A stretch of 64,000 nucleotides of DNA from a bacterium (GTDB taxonomy: Bacteria; Cyanobacteriota; Vampirovibrionia; Gastranaerophilales; Gastranaerophilaceae), in the NCBI GenBank assembly GCA_017470245.1, contig JAFUEV010000059.1:62001-126000 (forward strand). Direction: 5' to 3'. The notes below the pieces were generated by a model, which was given only the letters and a program-made list of their open reading frames with translations, made no database searches and was not told where the DNA came from. The position numbers and the translations under genes were made by a program. Below are positions 44,216 to 52,573 of this stretch, piece by piece (positions within the stretch are counted from its first letter, which is position 1; each line of letters begins with the position of its first letter).

Positions 44216-45727
44216 ATGAAAAAAGTTGATACGAGATTCATATACTGGGGTTTATTCTTATTATATATAGTTTTGGTTTTTATTGTAGGTATACACCATG
44301 AACAATGGGCAGATGAGGCTCAAAGTTGGTTGATTTCCAGAGATATATCTTATTTTAATATATTTTTTACGGAAACTAAATACGAAGGACATCCTTTTGT
44401 TTGGTTTTTTATAGAGAAAACTTTTATAAATATTTTCTCTTCATTTACTGATTCTTCAAATCTATACAATTGGGTTTTTCTGCTCCCTTTGTTTTTTTCT
44501 TCTGTTGGTGTTTACTTATTTCTATTCAAATCTAAATTCCCTCTATGTCTTAAAATATTAGTTCCTTTTACTTTTTACATTTTTTACCAATATGGAGTTA
44601 TTGCAAGAAACCATTGTCTTTGTTTTCCGATGCTTGCAATAATTGCTGCATTCTATTCCAAAAAATTTGAACATCCTTTTATTTATATTTTACTTTTAAT
44701 TATCAATGCTAATATAAGTGCATATCTATATCCGATTTCGTTAGTATTAATAATCTTTTTTATCTATGAATCTTTTCAATATGAAGATAAAAGAGAAAAA
44801 ATGAAATACCTTTATTTCAATATAATGGGGTTATTTTGTCTTTTATTGCTCGCTTTTCAGATGTATAATCCAACAGATTGTTATTTTTGGAGAGGGATAG
44901 ATTATAGTCCCGAACATTTATATGAAGAATTGAAAGGAATTTCTAATATTTATTTCCCTCAAAATGATATTGATATAGAAGATGGCATATCTTTCTTTTT
45001 TACATTAATTTTTTATTTTGTCCTAACAATAAGTTTGTATTTTTGTACAATGAAAGTATATTGTAAAAATATTAAGCAAATTATATTTTTCTTATCTTTA
45101 AATATACCTTTTTTCATTATATGTACATATTTATATTCTTCATCTTGGCATTATGGATATGCCCTTGTTATATTGATATTTACTTGTTGGATATTAACAG
45201 ATAAAAATCATATTTATGATATTCCTATTAAAGGAAATGCATTCTTTTATGTTTTTATTTTGTGTGTTCTTGGTTACTATATAGTAGGGAATATTCAGAT
45301 TTGTTTATATGATATAAATAATAATTATTCAGGTTCTAAAGATGTTGCTAATTTCTTGAAATCACATAGCCTACAATCATATAAAATAAACGGTATTGGT
45401 TTTAAAACGGTTGCTATTCAACCCTATTTTAAAAGAAATCTATATGAAAATTATATAAATGCAACTCATTTTTCATGGCGTCAAAATTTTTATGATAATT
45501 ATGCAAAAAAAAGTAAGAGGCTTACCCCAATAATAATAGTTTCAAATTTTGATTTATATAGAGATAATAAAATACTAAAAAAAATAGAAAAAACATACTA
45601 TAAATGCTATGAAGTACCAGGAAAACTGCAAAATTTAAATTTAAAAAAAGGTAAATATGAGGATGAAGCTTTCTATGTTTATATAAACAAAGAACTTCAA
45701 AACGAAATAGATATTTGTCGATTATAG
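44216..45727 (+). CDS. Integral-membrane glycosyltransferase (GT-C type), copy 2
   Basis: 503 residues, about ten to twelve membrane helices. It is a diverged paralogue of the protein at 40863-42353: HEQWADEAQSWLISRD with the acidic pair, YEGHPFVWFF, and YQYGVIARNHCLCF corresponding to YQYAVVARCYSIGIF in copy 1. It has a soluble C-terminal tail. No Shine-Dalgarno precedes the ATG; a TAGTAT box ends seven bases upstream. Acceptor and donor unknown. Confidence 0.82.
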   Translation: MKKVDTRFIYWGLFLLYIVLVFIVGIHHEQWADEAQSWLISRDISYFNIFFTETKYEGHPFVWFFIEKTFINIFSSFTDSSNLYNWVFLLPLFFSSVGVYLFLFKSKFPLCLKILVPFTFYIFYQYGVIARNHCLCFPMLAIIAAFYSKKFEHPFIYILLLIINANISAYLYPISLVLIIFFIYESFQYEDKREKMKYLYFNIMGLFCLLLLAFQMYNPTDCYFWRGIDYSPEHLYEELKGISNIYFPQNDIDIEDGISFFFTLIFYFVLTISLYFCTMKVYCKNIKQIIFFLSLNIPFFIICTYLYSSSWHYGYALVILIFTCWILTDKNHIYDIPIKGNAFFYVFILCVLGYYIVGNIQICLYDINNNYSGSKDVANFLKSHSLQSYKINGIGFKTVAIQPYFKRNLYENYINATHFSWRQNFYDNYAKKSKRLTPIIIVSNFDLYRDNKILKKIEKTYYKCYEVPGKLQNLNLKKGKYEDEAFYVYINKELQNEIDICRL

Positions 45728-45807
45728 AGTTTATGCGAATGGGTGTTAGTTATTAGTGTAAATAATGTTGTAAATAGATTTTTTACGGTTAGAAAATTTA
45801 TTATATA

Positions 45808-45892
45808 ATTTTGCATATTTTTGCAAAATATTTATGCGGGCAAAATCGCCCTGTGAAAAAAATAGTAATAAAAAATACCCCGGAGGCGATTC
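45808..45892. repeat. Partial duplicate of the tRNA-Arg 3' end and its flank
   Basis: An 85-nt segment nearly identical to 45965-46048. It contains a 17-nt copy of the tRNA 3' end (T-loop half to discriminator) plus about 67 nt of downstream flank. The 72-nt stretch between the copies is unlike the tRNA. This resembles an attachment-site duplication or a tandem-duplication scar. Confidence 0.85.
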
Positions 45893-45964
45893 TGCTTGAA
45901 TGCTCGACGAGTATATGAAATACGAGTCATAGCAGTCAAGTATGCCTAGTGCTGAACGCCAAAT

Positions 45965-46031
45965 ATTTTGCATATTTTTGCAAAATATTAATGCGGACGA
46001 AATCGCCCTGTGAAAAAATAGCAATAAAAAA

Positions 46032-46048
<17 letters not shown>
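45965..46048. repeat. Second copy of the tRNA-Arg 3'-flank repeat
   Basis: This copy continues into the intact tRNA gene. It differs from the first at only a few positions plus a one-base length change. Confidence 0.85.
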
Positions 46049-46145
<97 letters not shown>

Positions 46146-46193
46146 TTCAATCTATCGTTTGTCATAATTTTACTTCGTAAAATATATGACTAG

Positions 46194-46213
46194 CAGCTGA
46201 GCTACCGAGGCTT
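46194..46213 (-). pseudogene. tRNA-Arg 5'-end fragment
   Basis: A 20-nt exact copy of 46088-46107 (tRNA 5' end to D-loop plus two flanking bases), 106 nt away in the same orientation. Between it and the inverted piece lies a 13-bp hairpin (GTCAT...ATTTTAC / GTAAAATTATGAC). It is a tRNA remnant, not a functional gene. Confidence 0.75.
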
Positions 46214-46280
46214 ATGTATAAATTAAAACATATAAATTTTTATTTTCAAGAGAAATTTTATTTAAATTTTATTTCTATTG

Positions 46281-46292
46281 TTACAAATGTAA
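46281..46292. promoter_or_regulatory. TTACA-AA-TGTAA palindromic box
   Basis: TTACAAATGTAA lies 73-84 nt upstream of the 103-aa protein ATG. The same 12-mer occurs at 55716-55727. Candidate operator. Confidence 0.4.
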
Positions 46293-46365
46293 ATTTATTT
46301 GGACCCTATGGCAATTTCTTTATAGAAAATAATTTTATATATATAAGTATATAGGAGTACTATAC

Positions 46366-46677
46366 ATGAGTTTAAGTATAAATCCTTTACAGTATCAAAA
46401 TATGCAAGCCGCAAGTGCAAGTGCAAATGCAGTTAACTGGGCTGGCTACAAACAGCCTGAAAACTTTGACAAAAAAGATTTCAATTTAGGTGAATTTGGT
46501 CGTTTAACAGGTAGCGTAAAAGGCATTGATAACGGACTTTTTACGAAAGGCACAACTTCAGAAATTACAAGACCTGTTGTTGATGTGGGACTAATTGCCA
46601 GATTAGACAGAATAAATTCGCTTGGACCGGAAGGACGTGATGCACAACACGGTCAACATTTTTATACAATGGCTTAA
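46366..46677 (+). CDS. Small hypothetical protein
   Basis: 103 residues, family not recognised. It begins MSLSINPLQYQNM, then an Ala/Ser-rich stretch, and is otherwise polar (FDKKDFNLGEFGRLTGSV, VVDVGLIARLDRINSLGPEGRD). No signal peptide or membrane segment. AGGAG lies 9 nt before the ATG, which supports expression. Confidence 0.7.
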   Translation: MSLSINPLQYQNMQAASASANAVNWAGYKQPENFDKKDFNLGEFGRLTGSVKGIDNGLFTKGTTSEITRPVVDVGLIARLDRINSLGPEGRDAQHGQHFYTMA

Positions 46678-46680
46678 TAT

Positions 46681-46709
46681 TTGATAAAAATTAAATTTTC
46701 TAATATAAT
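46681..46709 (+). promoter_or_regulatory. Consensus promoter for a leaderless mRNA
   Basis: TTGATA (46681-46686), 17-nt spacer, TATAAT (46704-46709), then only six bases (CTTCTT) to ATG 46716. This is the clearest of the leaderless arrangements. Confidence 0.65.
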
Positions 46710-46715
46710 CTTCTT

Positions 46716-46955
46716 ATGAGAAATCTTTATGACATAGAAGATTGGACAGATGTATCTTGCCGCAGACTCGGTGAAATTCTAATCGAGGCCGGCAAGATTA
46801 ATTTGTTTCATTTATCTATGGTTTTGGATATCCAACGTTTTCAAAAAATGCCTATGGGGGAAATTTTTCTTGCTATGAAAGTTATCAGTAAGAAAGATTT
46901 AAATCAGGCTTTATTAGTACAGAAATCTATACAGAAAAGATGCAAACATGCATAA
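46716..46955 (+). CDS. Stand-alone MshEN-like (GspE N-terminal type) domain protein
   Basis: 79 residues. After a short N-terminus it has RLGEILIEAGKI-(x4)-L-(x3)-L-(x2)-Q, close to the MshEN motif by which type II secretion/pilus ATPases bind cyclic di-GMP; one hydrophobic position is Lys. A second, more degenerate copy follows (MGEIFLAMKVI to LLVQ). The family normally sits at the N-terminus of a GspE/PilB ATPase; here no ATPase is attached. It overlaps the next start by 8 nt. Cyclic di-GMP binding is inference. Confidence 0.72.
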   Translation: MRNLYDIEDWTDVSCRRLGEILIEAGKINLFHLSMVLDIQRFQKMPMGEIFLAMKVISKKDLNQALLVQKSIQKRCKHA

Positions 46956-47772
46956 ATTTATAAAAAGGATAGTTTTTTCAATAGTTTCATTAATGTTATT
47001 TTATTCTTGCGCAAATGCGGATGTATTGGAGTTTGCACAGGTTAGTGATACACATTACACCCTAGAAAATACAGTTTTAGACCGATATTTGTATTTCTTA
47101 TCGCTTTCGCTAAAGAAACAAAATCCTGATTTTGTTGTATTCCTTGGTGATAATGTTGATAAATCAAAAGAAGAAAATGTTATCGGCTTTATGAGGGCTA
47201 TTCATTCCATAAATACTCCTTATTATATTGTTTTGGGTAAAAATGATGCTCATAAATTAAGCGGTATAGAAAAAGATATCTATTTAGATATTGTTACTAC
47301 ATTTAACAGAAACCAAAGAGAAAAAGATAAATATTATTATTTTAAGCCGAATAGCAAATTTATATGTGTAGTATTAGATGATAATCCTGATTTTGCGCCA
47401 TCTAAACATGGGGAAATACCTGATGAACAAATAGAATGGCTTGATAAATTATTAACAAAGTATCCTAATAAATTATTTTTAATTTTTCATCATAGTCCGT
47501 TGGTGCCTCCGAGAGTTGAGTATAAATTATCAATGATTAATACTGAAAAGTATAGTGCAATGCTACAAAAGCATGATAATGTGCTTTTAATATCATCAGG
47601 GCATTATCATCAGGAAGCGACTCAAACTGATGAACGAGGAGTAAGGCATATATCTGCTCCGGCATTTAAGGATATACCTCACTCCTATCAAATGATTAAA
47701 ATTATTTATGATGAAAAGACTTTAAAGTCCCCTAAAGATATTGAAGTAATAGTTACAAAGGTAAAAGTCTAA
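46948..47772 (+). CDS. Secreted calcineurin-like metallophosphoesterase
   Basis: 274 residues with an N-terminal signal peptide (FIKRIVFSIVSLMLFYSCANA). Metal-binding motifs: QVSDTHY (D, H), FLGDNVD, GKNDAH (variant of GNHD with Lys for Asn and Asp after), IFHHSPL and SGHYHQ. Probably a periplasmic phosphodiesterase or phosphatase. The substrate is unknown. It is translationally coupled to the MshEN-like gene by an 8-nt overlap, so the pair may respond to one signal. The C-terminus is convergent with the HTH regulator. Confidence 0.88.
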   Translation: MHKFIKRIVFSIVSLMLFYSCANADVLEFAQVSDTHYTLENTVLDRYLYFLSLSLKKQNPDFVVFLGDNVDKSKEENVIGFMRAIHSINTPYYIVLGKNDAHKLSGIEKDIYLDIVTTFNRNQREKDKYYYFKPNSKFICVVLDDNPDFAPSKHGEIPDEQIEWLDKLLTKYPNKLFLIFHHSPLVPPRVEYKLSMINTEKYSAMLQKHDNVLLISSGHYHQEATQTDERGVRHISAPAFKDIPHSYQMIKIIYDEKTLKSPKDIEVIVTKVKV

Positions 47773-47781
47773 ATATCACCA

Positions 47782-48354
47782 TTATTTATTTTTATGGACG
47801 TAATCTCTTGCGCAATTGAACATTGTATTAGCAAGTTCACTATTACTGTCAAAATTAAATCCTGATATCTTTAAAAGTTGTTTAAGTCGCATTTCCCAAT
47901 ATTGATACATCTCTTCTTTATCAATATCTAAAATCTGTGCAATAACACTTACTTCTTCCCAATCTAACGGTAACGGACGTGCTCCTCTCAGTATATCTAC
48001 GATTTCTAATCGTTGTTTCCTTGGAAATGATTTTAAAAACTGAACCGTTGATAGTTTCTTTTCTTTTAATTTTTCTTTTATAAATTCAGTTGTTTCATCG
48101 ACTAAAATTGGGTCTTGAGGTATTTTATATTCCGAAAATTCTTCCGGTGAAATGTCCATAACTGTTGCAATTCTTTCTAATGTTGTACTTCTTGTTGAAA
48201 AAGGAATAGTTTCATCTATTAAATTGTAAACATAAGAAAGAGTAACCCCTATCATTTGGGCAAAATCTTTTTTATGGAGTTGAGTGCTTTCTAAAAAGTT
48301 ATATAGCATTTCGCTGCTTTTCATTGAAATCACTGAAGCTTTTTTATTTGTCAT
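47782..48354 (-). CDS. XRE-type helix-turn-helix DNA-binding protein
   Basis: About 190 residues. An N-terminal HTH of the Cro/C1 type (FAQMIGVTLSYVYNLIDE, then LERIATVMDISPEEF). A second HTH-like half follows (VQFLKSFPRKQRLEIVDILRG, VSVIAQILDIDKEEMYQYW), so it may hold two XRE-like domains. The start is placed at ATG 48354 because AGGAG lies 8-9 nt upstream; an ATG at 48390 adds twelve residues. Target unknown; its divergent neighbour is pth. Confidence 0.82.
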   Translation of the reverse strand: MTNKKASVISMKSSEMLYNFLESTQLHKKDFAQMIGVTLSYVYNLIDETIPFSTRSTTLERIATVMDISPEEFSEYKIPQDPILVDETTEFIKEKLKEKKLSTVQFLKSFPRKQRLEIVDILRGARPLPLDWEEVSVIAQILDIDKEEMYQYWEMRLKQLLKISGFNFDSNSELANTMFNCARDYVHKNK

Positions 48355-48454
48355 AATATTTTCTCCTGTTTTTTTATTATAATTAGACATAATAAAATGT
48401 TTTTAATTGGTAAGTAGAATAAAATATCGGATAATTTATAAAGAGGTATCAAGT

Positions 48455-49015
48455 ATGAAACTTGTAATATGTTTAGGAAACCCTGGAAGTAAATATGCAC
48501 AGACAAGGCATAATACAGGCTTTATGTTTGCAGACATGCTATCAGAGAAACTGGGGTGTAATTTCAATTCAGAACCCAAATTCAAGGCAGAAATTGCTAA
48601 AGGTGTATATAATAACGAAGCTATATGGATTGTAAAACCTCAAACCTTTATGAATTTATCCGGTGAATCTCTTGCTTTACTTAAAAATTTCTATAAAATA
48701 GATATAAATACCTTATTTGTTGTATATGATGATATTGCTTTAGAGGTGGGAAAAATAAGATTTCGAGCTAAAGGCTCTGATGGTGGACATAACGGTATAA
48801 AATCAATAACAAATCATGCCGGTACGACTGAATATCCACGATTGAAAATAGGGATTGGACCGCAACCTCCATTCATGAAATCAGAAGATTATGTTTTGCA
48901 AAATTTTTCTTCAGAACAATTTGTGTTATTAAAAGAAGCCTTAACCAGAAGTGTTGAAGCATTTTTATTCTATTGTGATAACGATATTCCCAAAACACAA
49001 AATAAATATAACTAA
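48455..49015 (+). CDS. pth: Peptidyl-tRNA hydrolase
   Basis: Releases tRNA from prematurely dropped peptidyl-tRNA. 186 residues from ATG 48455 (GAGG about 10 nt upstream); the frame is open to an earlier ATG-like start at 48407 but the family starts at KLVICLGNPG. Catalytic His19 lies in TRHNTG; Asn9 is in LGNPG; KPQTFMNLSG, the catalytic Asp in VVYDDIALEVG, and GSDGGHNGIKSI are present. Confidence 0.96.
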   Translation: MKLVICLGNPGSKYAQTRHNTGFMFADMLSEKLGCNFNSEPKFKAEIAKGVYNNEAIWIVKPQTFMNLSGESLALLKNFYKIDINTLFVVYDDIALEVGKIRFRAKGSDGGHNGIKSITNHAGTTEYPRLKIGIGPQPPFMKSEDYVLQNFSSEQFVLLKEALTRSVEAFLFYCDNDIPKTQNKYN

Positions 49016-49024
49016 TAGAAATTT

Positions 49025-49390
49025 ATGAAAATTATAATATTTATTATTTTTATATTTTTATTTCAAATAGTATATGCAGATGTAGCGGTTCCTCCACCAC
49101 CAGTGGTTTCTGCTAAGTATGTATGTTCTGAAATAAAAGAAACAACTGCTTTATTTCCTTTTGAAGACGAAAATGGGTTATATGGTTTTAAGAACAGTAA
49201 AGAAGAAATAATTATTGAACCACAATATAAATGTGATAAACTGACATTTTCTACAAGTTCACGAAGAAGCCCTAGAAGATGGTATTGTTGTAATCATACA
49301 TCAGTTTTCTTTGTAAAATTATATTCTACAATTTTAATAGGAATATTATTAATATTTGCTGCTTTTTGCTTGCTAAAAAAACGACGTTAG
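49025..49390 (+). CDS. Secreted/membrane small protein with a single WG-like repeat
   Basis: 121 residues: signal peptide (IIIFIIFIFLFQIVYA), a Pro-rich start, one WG/KWG-type beta motif (NGLYGFKNSKEEIIIEPQY), a Cys/Arg-rich stretch, and a C-terminal membrane helix (TILIGILLIFAAFCLL) ending KKRR. The order resembles cell-surface sorting layouts but no LPXTG is present. It follows pth by 9 nt. Function unknown. Confidence 0.7.
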   Translation: MKIIIFIIFIFLFQIVYADVAVPPPPVVSAKYVCSEIKETTALFPFEDENGLYGFKNSKEEIIIEPQYKCDKLTFSTSSRRSPRRWYCCNHTSVFFVKLYSTILIGILLIFAAFCLLKKRR

Positions 49391-49448
49391 TCAATATAGT
49401 CATAATTAATTCTCCAGTACTCGTAATGACTGTGTTTAATTTGATATT

Positions 49449-49476
49449 GTCATTGCGAGCCGAAGGCGTGGCAATC
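49449..49476. repeat. REP-like element (GTCATTGCGAG...GCAATC type)
   Basis: GTCATTGCGAGCC ... GGCGTGGCAATC forms an imperfect hairpin (ATTGC/GCAAT, GCC/GGC). The wording matches a dispersed intergenic repeat seen in many unrelated bacteria. GC content is far above the surroundings. Confidence 0.6.
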
Positions 49477-49520
49477 GGGTTGTATACCTAAAACCGGTTT
49501 ACTTCGTCACCTTTTTATGC

Positions 49521-49545
49521 AAAAAAAAGAGGGCTGATTAGCCCT
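49521..49545 (-). terminator. Minus-strand terminator without an assigned gene
   Basis: Arms AGGGCT (49530-49535) and AGCCCT (49540-49545), loop GATT. On the minus strand the hairpin is followed by C and eight T. No minus-strand gene ends here, so an unannotated RNA is possible. Confidence 0.55.
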
Positions 49546-49754
49546 ACTGTCTGGAATTAAGAATAGTTGGAAGTATGAAAAAGATACTTTTATATAACAA
49601 AATAATTATTCTTTCTTCAATTCGACACATGGATAATTAAAAAATTAATCTAAAGTCTAGTTTAAAATCATCCATTAAGTGTATATAATGCACTTATTCT
49701 AAAACCCTTTTGACAAAAGGATTTAACGTTCTTAACAATTCTAAATAATATCTA

Positions 49755-49783
49755 TTGACAAAACAATTTTTCTAATACATAAT
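49755..49783 (+). promoter_or_regulatory. Strong sigma-70 promoter for the 90-aa protein
   Basis: TTGACA (49755-49760), 17-nt spacer, CATAAT (49778-49783). The transcribed leader then forms an AAAGTGT/ACACTTT hairpin (49798-49818) before GAGAAAGAGG and the ATG. Confidence 0.7.
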
Positions 49784-49840
49784 GATTATATAAAAATAAA
49801 GTGTATGAGAAACACTTTAAGAGAGAAAGAGGAATAAAAA

Positions 49841-50113
49841 ATGAAAATTAATTCGGTTAGTTCATTTAACTATAACTCAAATAATGTTAACTTCAAAAGA
49901 ACGGCTGTTCCATATCCTGAATATGAATATGGTTATGAACAACATCAACCTGAATTTGAAAAACAGGTTACAAACGTTATAAAGAAAGTTTCTGAGTTAT
50001 TTTCACCATCAGTAAGCAAAGAATCTGAAAAAATCAAATCAAGTATAAACAGTATTTATACTGATAACAGTTCAAAAGAACCTAAAGCTCAACTATTATC
50101 AGTATTGGCATAG
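49841..50113 (+). CDS. Small hypothetical protein with N-terminal tag
   Basis: 90 residues: MKINSVSSFNYN followed by NNVNFKR, then a Tyr/Pro/Glu-rich stretch (PYPEYEYGYEQ) and a helical C-terminus. No membrane segment. The promoter and ribosome site (AGAGG) are strong and a terminator overlaps the end of the gene, so it is a self-contained, probably well-expressed unit. The N-terminus resembles those of the phosphohexomutase, beta-repeat and EF-hand proteins. Function unknown. Confidence 0.75.
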   Translation: MKINSVSSFNYNSNNVNFKRTAVPYPEYEYGYEQHQPEFEKQVTNVIKKVSELFSPSVSKESEKIKSSINSIYTDNSSKEPKAQLLSVLA

Positions 50114-50124
50114 TTGAGCTTTTT
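50083..50124 (+). terminator. Terminator overlapping the 3' end of the 90-aa gene
   Basis: AGCTCAACTAT (50085-50095, inside the ORF) pairs with ATAGTTGAGCT (50109-50119), then six T. The 11-bp stem is perfect. Confidence 0.88.
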
Positions 50125-50981
50125 TATTCGTTTATTACCCATTTTTTTCTCAGTTTCCACTGTATTATCGTTAAAATCAATATAAATACGAATAGAATAT
50201 AAGCTATTGCTGATGCTTTCCCTATATTGAAAAATTCAAAAGCGTTTTTATATAACCAGTATACAAGGATATTTGTTGAGTTTTCAGGCCCGCCTTGTGT
50301 CATTAGATAAATCAAATCAAAAACTTGAAAAGAACTTATTGTTGTTATTAAAACTACAAAAAATATTGTAGGACTCATTAGTGGCAGAGTTATTTTAAAA
50401 AATGTTTTTATATTACTTGCTCCGTCTATTTTTGCAGCTTCATATACATTGTCGCTTAATGATGCAAACCCAGATAGAAAAATAATCATGTTATATCCAG
50501 CAAGCTTCCAAACAGATACAAAGATTAATACCGGCATGGCAAGTGTTGCATCAAATAACCATTGCAAATGAGATTTGAATAACATATTTATAAAGCCTAT
50601 ATTGGGGTCAAAGAACCATTGCCAAACCATTGCTATCACTATCATTGGTGTGATAAAAGGCAAAAAGTACGATGTTTTAAAAAATTCTTTTCCTCTTATT
50701 TTACAATTAAGCACAGCTGCTAAAATTAACGGTATTATCGTTGCAAAAATTGTTACAAACAAAGCATAAATAATTGTGTTCAAAAATACTATTTTAAATT
50801 CATTTGAACGAAAAAGTTCAATATAATTATATATACCTTCAAATTTTATATCAGATATTAAATCCCAACTAAAGAAACTTAAAATAAATGAAAACAATGA
50901 CGGTACAAAAATAAATAATGCACATCCAAGTAATGACGGTAATATAAATAAATATAATATTTTCTTGTCTAAAAAATTCAT
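50124..50981 (-). CDS. Carbohydrate ABC transporter permease (MalF/UgpA type)
   Basis: 285 residues, six membrane helices. The EAA loop reads EAAKIDGASNIKTFFKITLPLMSP. LYLFILPSLLGCALFIFVP at the start is typical of sugar permeases. I place the start at ATG 50981; the frame is open upstream for 43 residues but those are basic/hydrophobic and unlike the family. A TGTAAT box ends six bases before this ATG. No second permease or ATPase is adjacent; a candidate binding protein lies at 59.7 kb. Confidence 0.88.
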   Translation of the reverse strand: MNFLDKKILYLFILPSLLGCALFIFVPSLFSFILSFFSWDLISDIKFEGIYNYIELFRSNEFKIVFLNTIIYALFVTIFATIIPLILAAVLNCKIRGKEFFKTSYFLPFITPMIVIAMVWQWFFDPNIGFINMLFKSHLQWLFDATLAMPVLIFVSVWKLAGYNMIIFLSGFASLSDNVYEAAKIDGASNIKTFFKITLPLMSPTIFFVVLITTISSFQVFDLIYLMTQGGPENSTNILVYWLYKNAFEFFNIGKASAIAYILFVFILILTIIQWKLRKKWVINE

Positions 50982-51082
50982 AACTATATTACATAATTTC
51001 CATTTTTTGATTTTATAATCAATATCACATATAATTAAAAGTATAGTATTTTTTTTTATTATAAACAAGGATTGAAAATAAC

Positions 51083-52573
51083 ATGGTAAATACATTGGAC
51101 TATAGTGCATTTGGTAAAAATGATATTCGTGGAATATATGGGCAAAATGTTACGGAAGAACTCTTTTATTATGTGGGAAAGGGATATGTAAAATATATTC
51201 AAGATAATACCGGACTTGAACCTAAAGATATATGGATTACTGTATCAAGAGATGCAAGATTGCATTCTGAGTCACTTGCTAAAGTATTAATAAAAGGTAT
51301 TACTCACATGGGGGCAAATGCTATAAATTTAGATGTTGTACCAACTCCTATAGGATATTATTCTGAGTTTGCTTCATATCCTGAAACCATTTCAAAAGAC
51401 GTAAAAATTGCTGGTGCACTGATTGTTACTGCAAGTCATAATCCTCCGGAATATAACGGTTTAAAAATGACTTTTAACAAAGCTACTTTGGGAGAATCCG
51501 AAATAAAGAAAATAAAAGAATATACAATAGAACAAATGGGTTGTGACCTTACGTCCGTTAAGCATGGTGAAGCAAGATTATTTAATATAATTCCTCAATA
51601 TGTTGATGCTTTAACTGCTAAATTTGGCAGAATAGGTGAAAATATAAAGGTTGTTGTGGATAGTGCAAACGGTACGGCAGGGGTTGTGGCTCCCAAATTA
51701 TATTCCGATATGGGCTGTGATGTTGTTGAATTATATTCTCAACCTGACGGTAATTTCCCAAATCATCATCCAAATCCGAGTGATACATCTACACTTAAAG
51801 ATATTAAAAATAAAGTTGTTGAAACTGGTGCTGATTTAGGTATTGCGTTTGACGGTGATTCTGACAGGCTTGGAGTTATTGACTCTGAAGGAAATTCTTT
51901 AACAGGTGATAAATTATTATATATATATTCTTTGGATTTAATTAAAGATTTGGCAGTACGTGGAGAAAAACCCGTCATTGTTTCAGAAGTTAAATGTTCA
52001 CAGGTTTTATATGATGAAATTAACAATCTGGGCGGAAATGCTGTTATGGCAAAAACAGGACACGGTTTTATAAAAGCCAAAATGAAAGAAACAAATGCAA
52101 TTTTAGCAGGTGAAATGTCAGGACACATGTTCTTTAAAGACAGATATTACGGCTTCGATGATGCTGTTTATGCAGGTTGCAGAATAATTGAAATTGTTGC
52201 TAAATATAAAAGAAATAATCCTAATTTCAAAATTTCTGATTTATTAACTCCTTTTAATAAAGTTTGCACTCTTGATGAAGTACGTCATGAGTGTAAAAAC
52301 GAATTGAAAAAACCTGTACTTGAAGAATTGACCCAAATTATAAAAAATGATAATGAAATTTTTGGTACTAAAATAAATGATATAGTGACTATCGACGGAA
52401 TGAGGATTCTTTTCCCCGATGGTTTTGCTTTAATTAGACAAAGTAATACGGAACCTGTATTTACTTTGCGTTTTGAAGCAAAGACAAAAAAAAGTGCAAC
52501 TCATTATAAAAATGTAATGATTTCACTTCTAAAAGAATGTATAGAAAAAGTATCTGACAGTGAGGAAAAATGA
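51083..52573 (+). CDS. manB: Phosphomannomutase/phosphoglucomutase (ManB/AlgC type)
   Basis: 496 residues. Active serine in VTASHNPPEYNGLKMT, metal loop AFDGDSDRLGVID, sugar loop GEMSGHMFF, phosphate loop RQSNTEPVFTLRFE. FGKNDIRGIYGQNVTEELFYYVG is the typical ManB/AlgC beginning. It interconverts hexose 6- and 1-phosphates for nucleotide-sugar synthesis. AAGGA lies upstream. The stop overlaps the sppA start (ATGA). It differs clearly from the second mutase at 27.3 kb. Confidence 0.92.
   Translation: MVNTLDYSAFGKNDIRGIYGQNVTEELFYYVGKGYVKYIQDNTGLEPKDIWITVSRDARLHSESLAKVLIKGITHMGANAINLDVVPTPIGYYSEFASYPETISKDVKIAGALIVTASHNPPEYNGLKMTFNKATLGESEIKKIKEYTIEQMGCDLTSVKHGEARLFNIIPQYVDALTAKFGRIGENIKVVVDSANGTAGVVAPKLYSDMGCDVVELYSQPDGNFPNHHPNPSDTSTLKDIKNKVVETGADLGIAFDGDSDRLGVIDSEGNSLTGDKLLYIYSLDLIKDLAVRGEKPVIVSEVKCSQVLYDEINNLGGNAVMAKTGHGFIKAKMKETNAILAGEMSGHMFFKDRYYGFDDAVYAGCRIIEIVAKYKRNNPNFKISDLLTPFNKVCTLDEVRHECKNELKKPVLEELTQIIKNDNEIFGTKINDIVTIDGMRILFPDGFALIRQSNTEPVFTLRFEAKTKKSATHYKNVMISLLKECIEKVSDSEEK

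Larger units (their letters stand above)
49391..49840. other. 450-nt intergenic region with a REP-like element and regulatory signals
   Basis: No ORF. It contains a REP-like repeat (49449-49476), a minus-strand terminator-like hairpin (49521-49545), a consensus promoter (49755-49783) and a leader hairpin (49798-49818), each listed separately or in findings. Confidence 0.7.

Noticed and set aside
50982..51110. 43-residue extension of the ABC permease
   Set aside because: Unlike the family, overlaps the divergent phosphomannomutase promoter and start; the shorter start is preferred.
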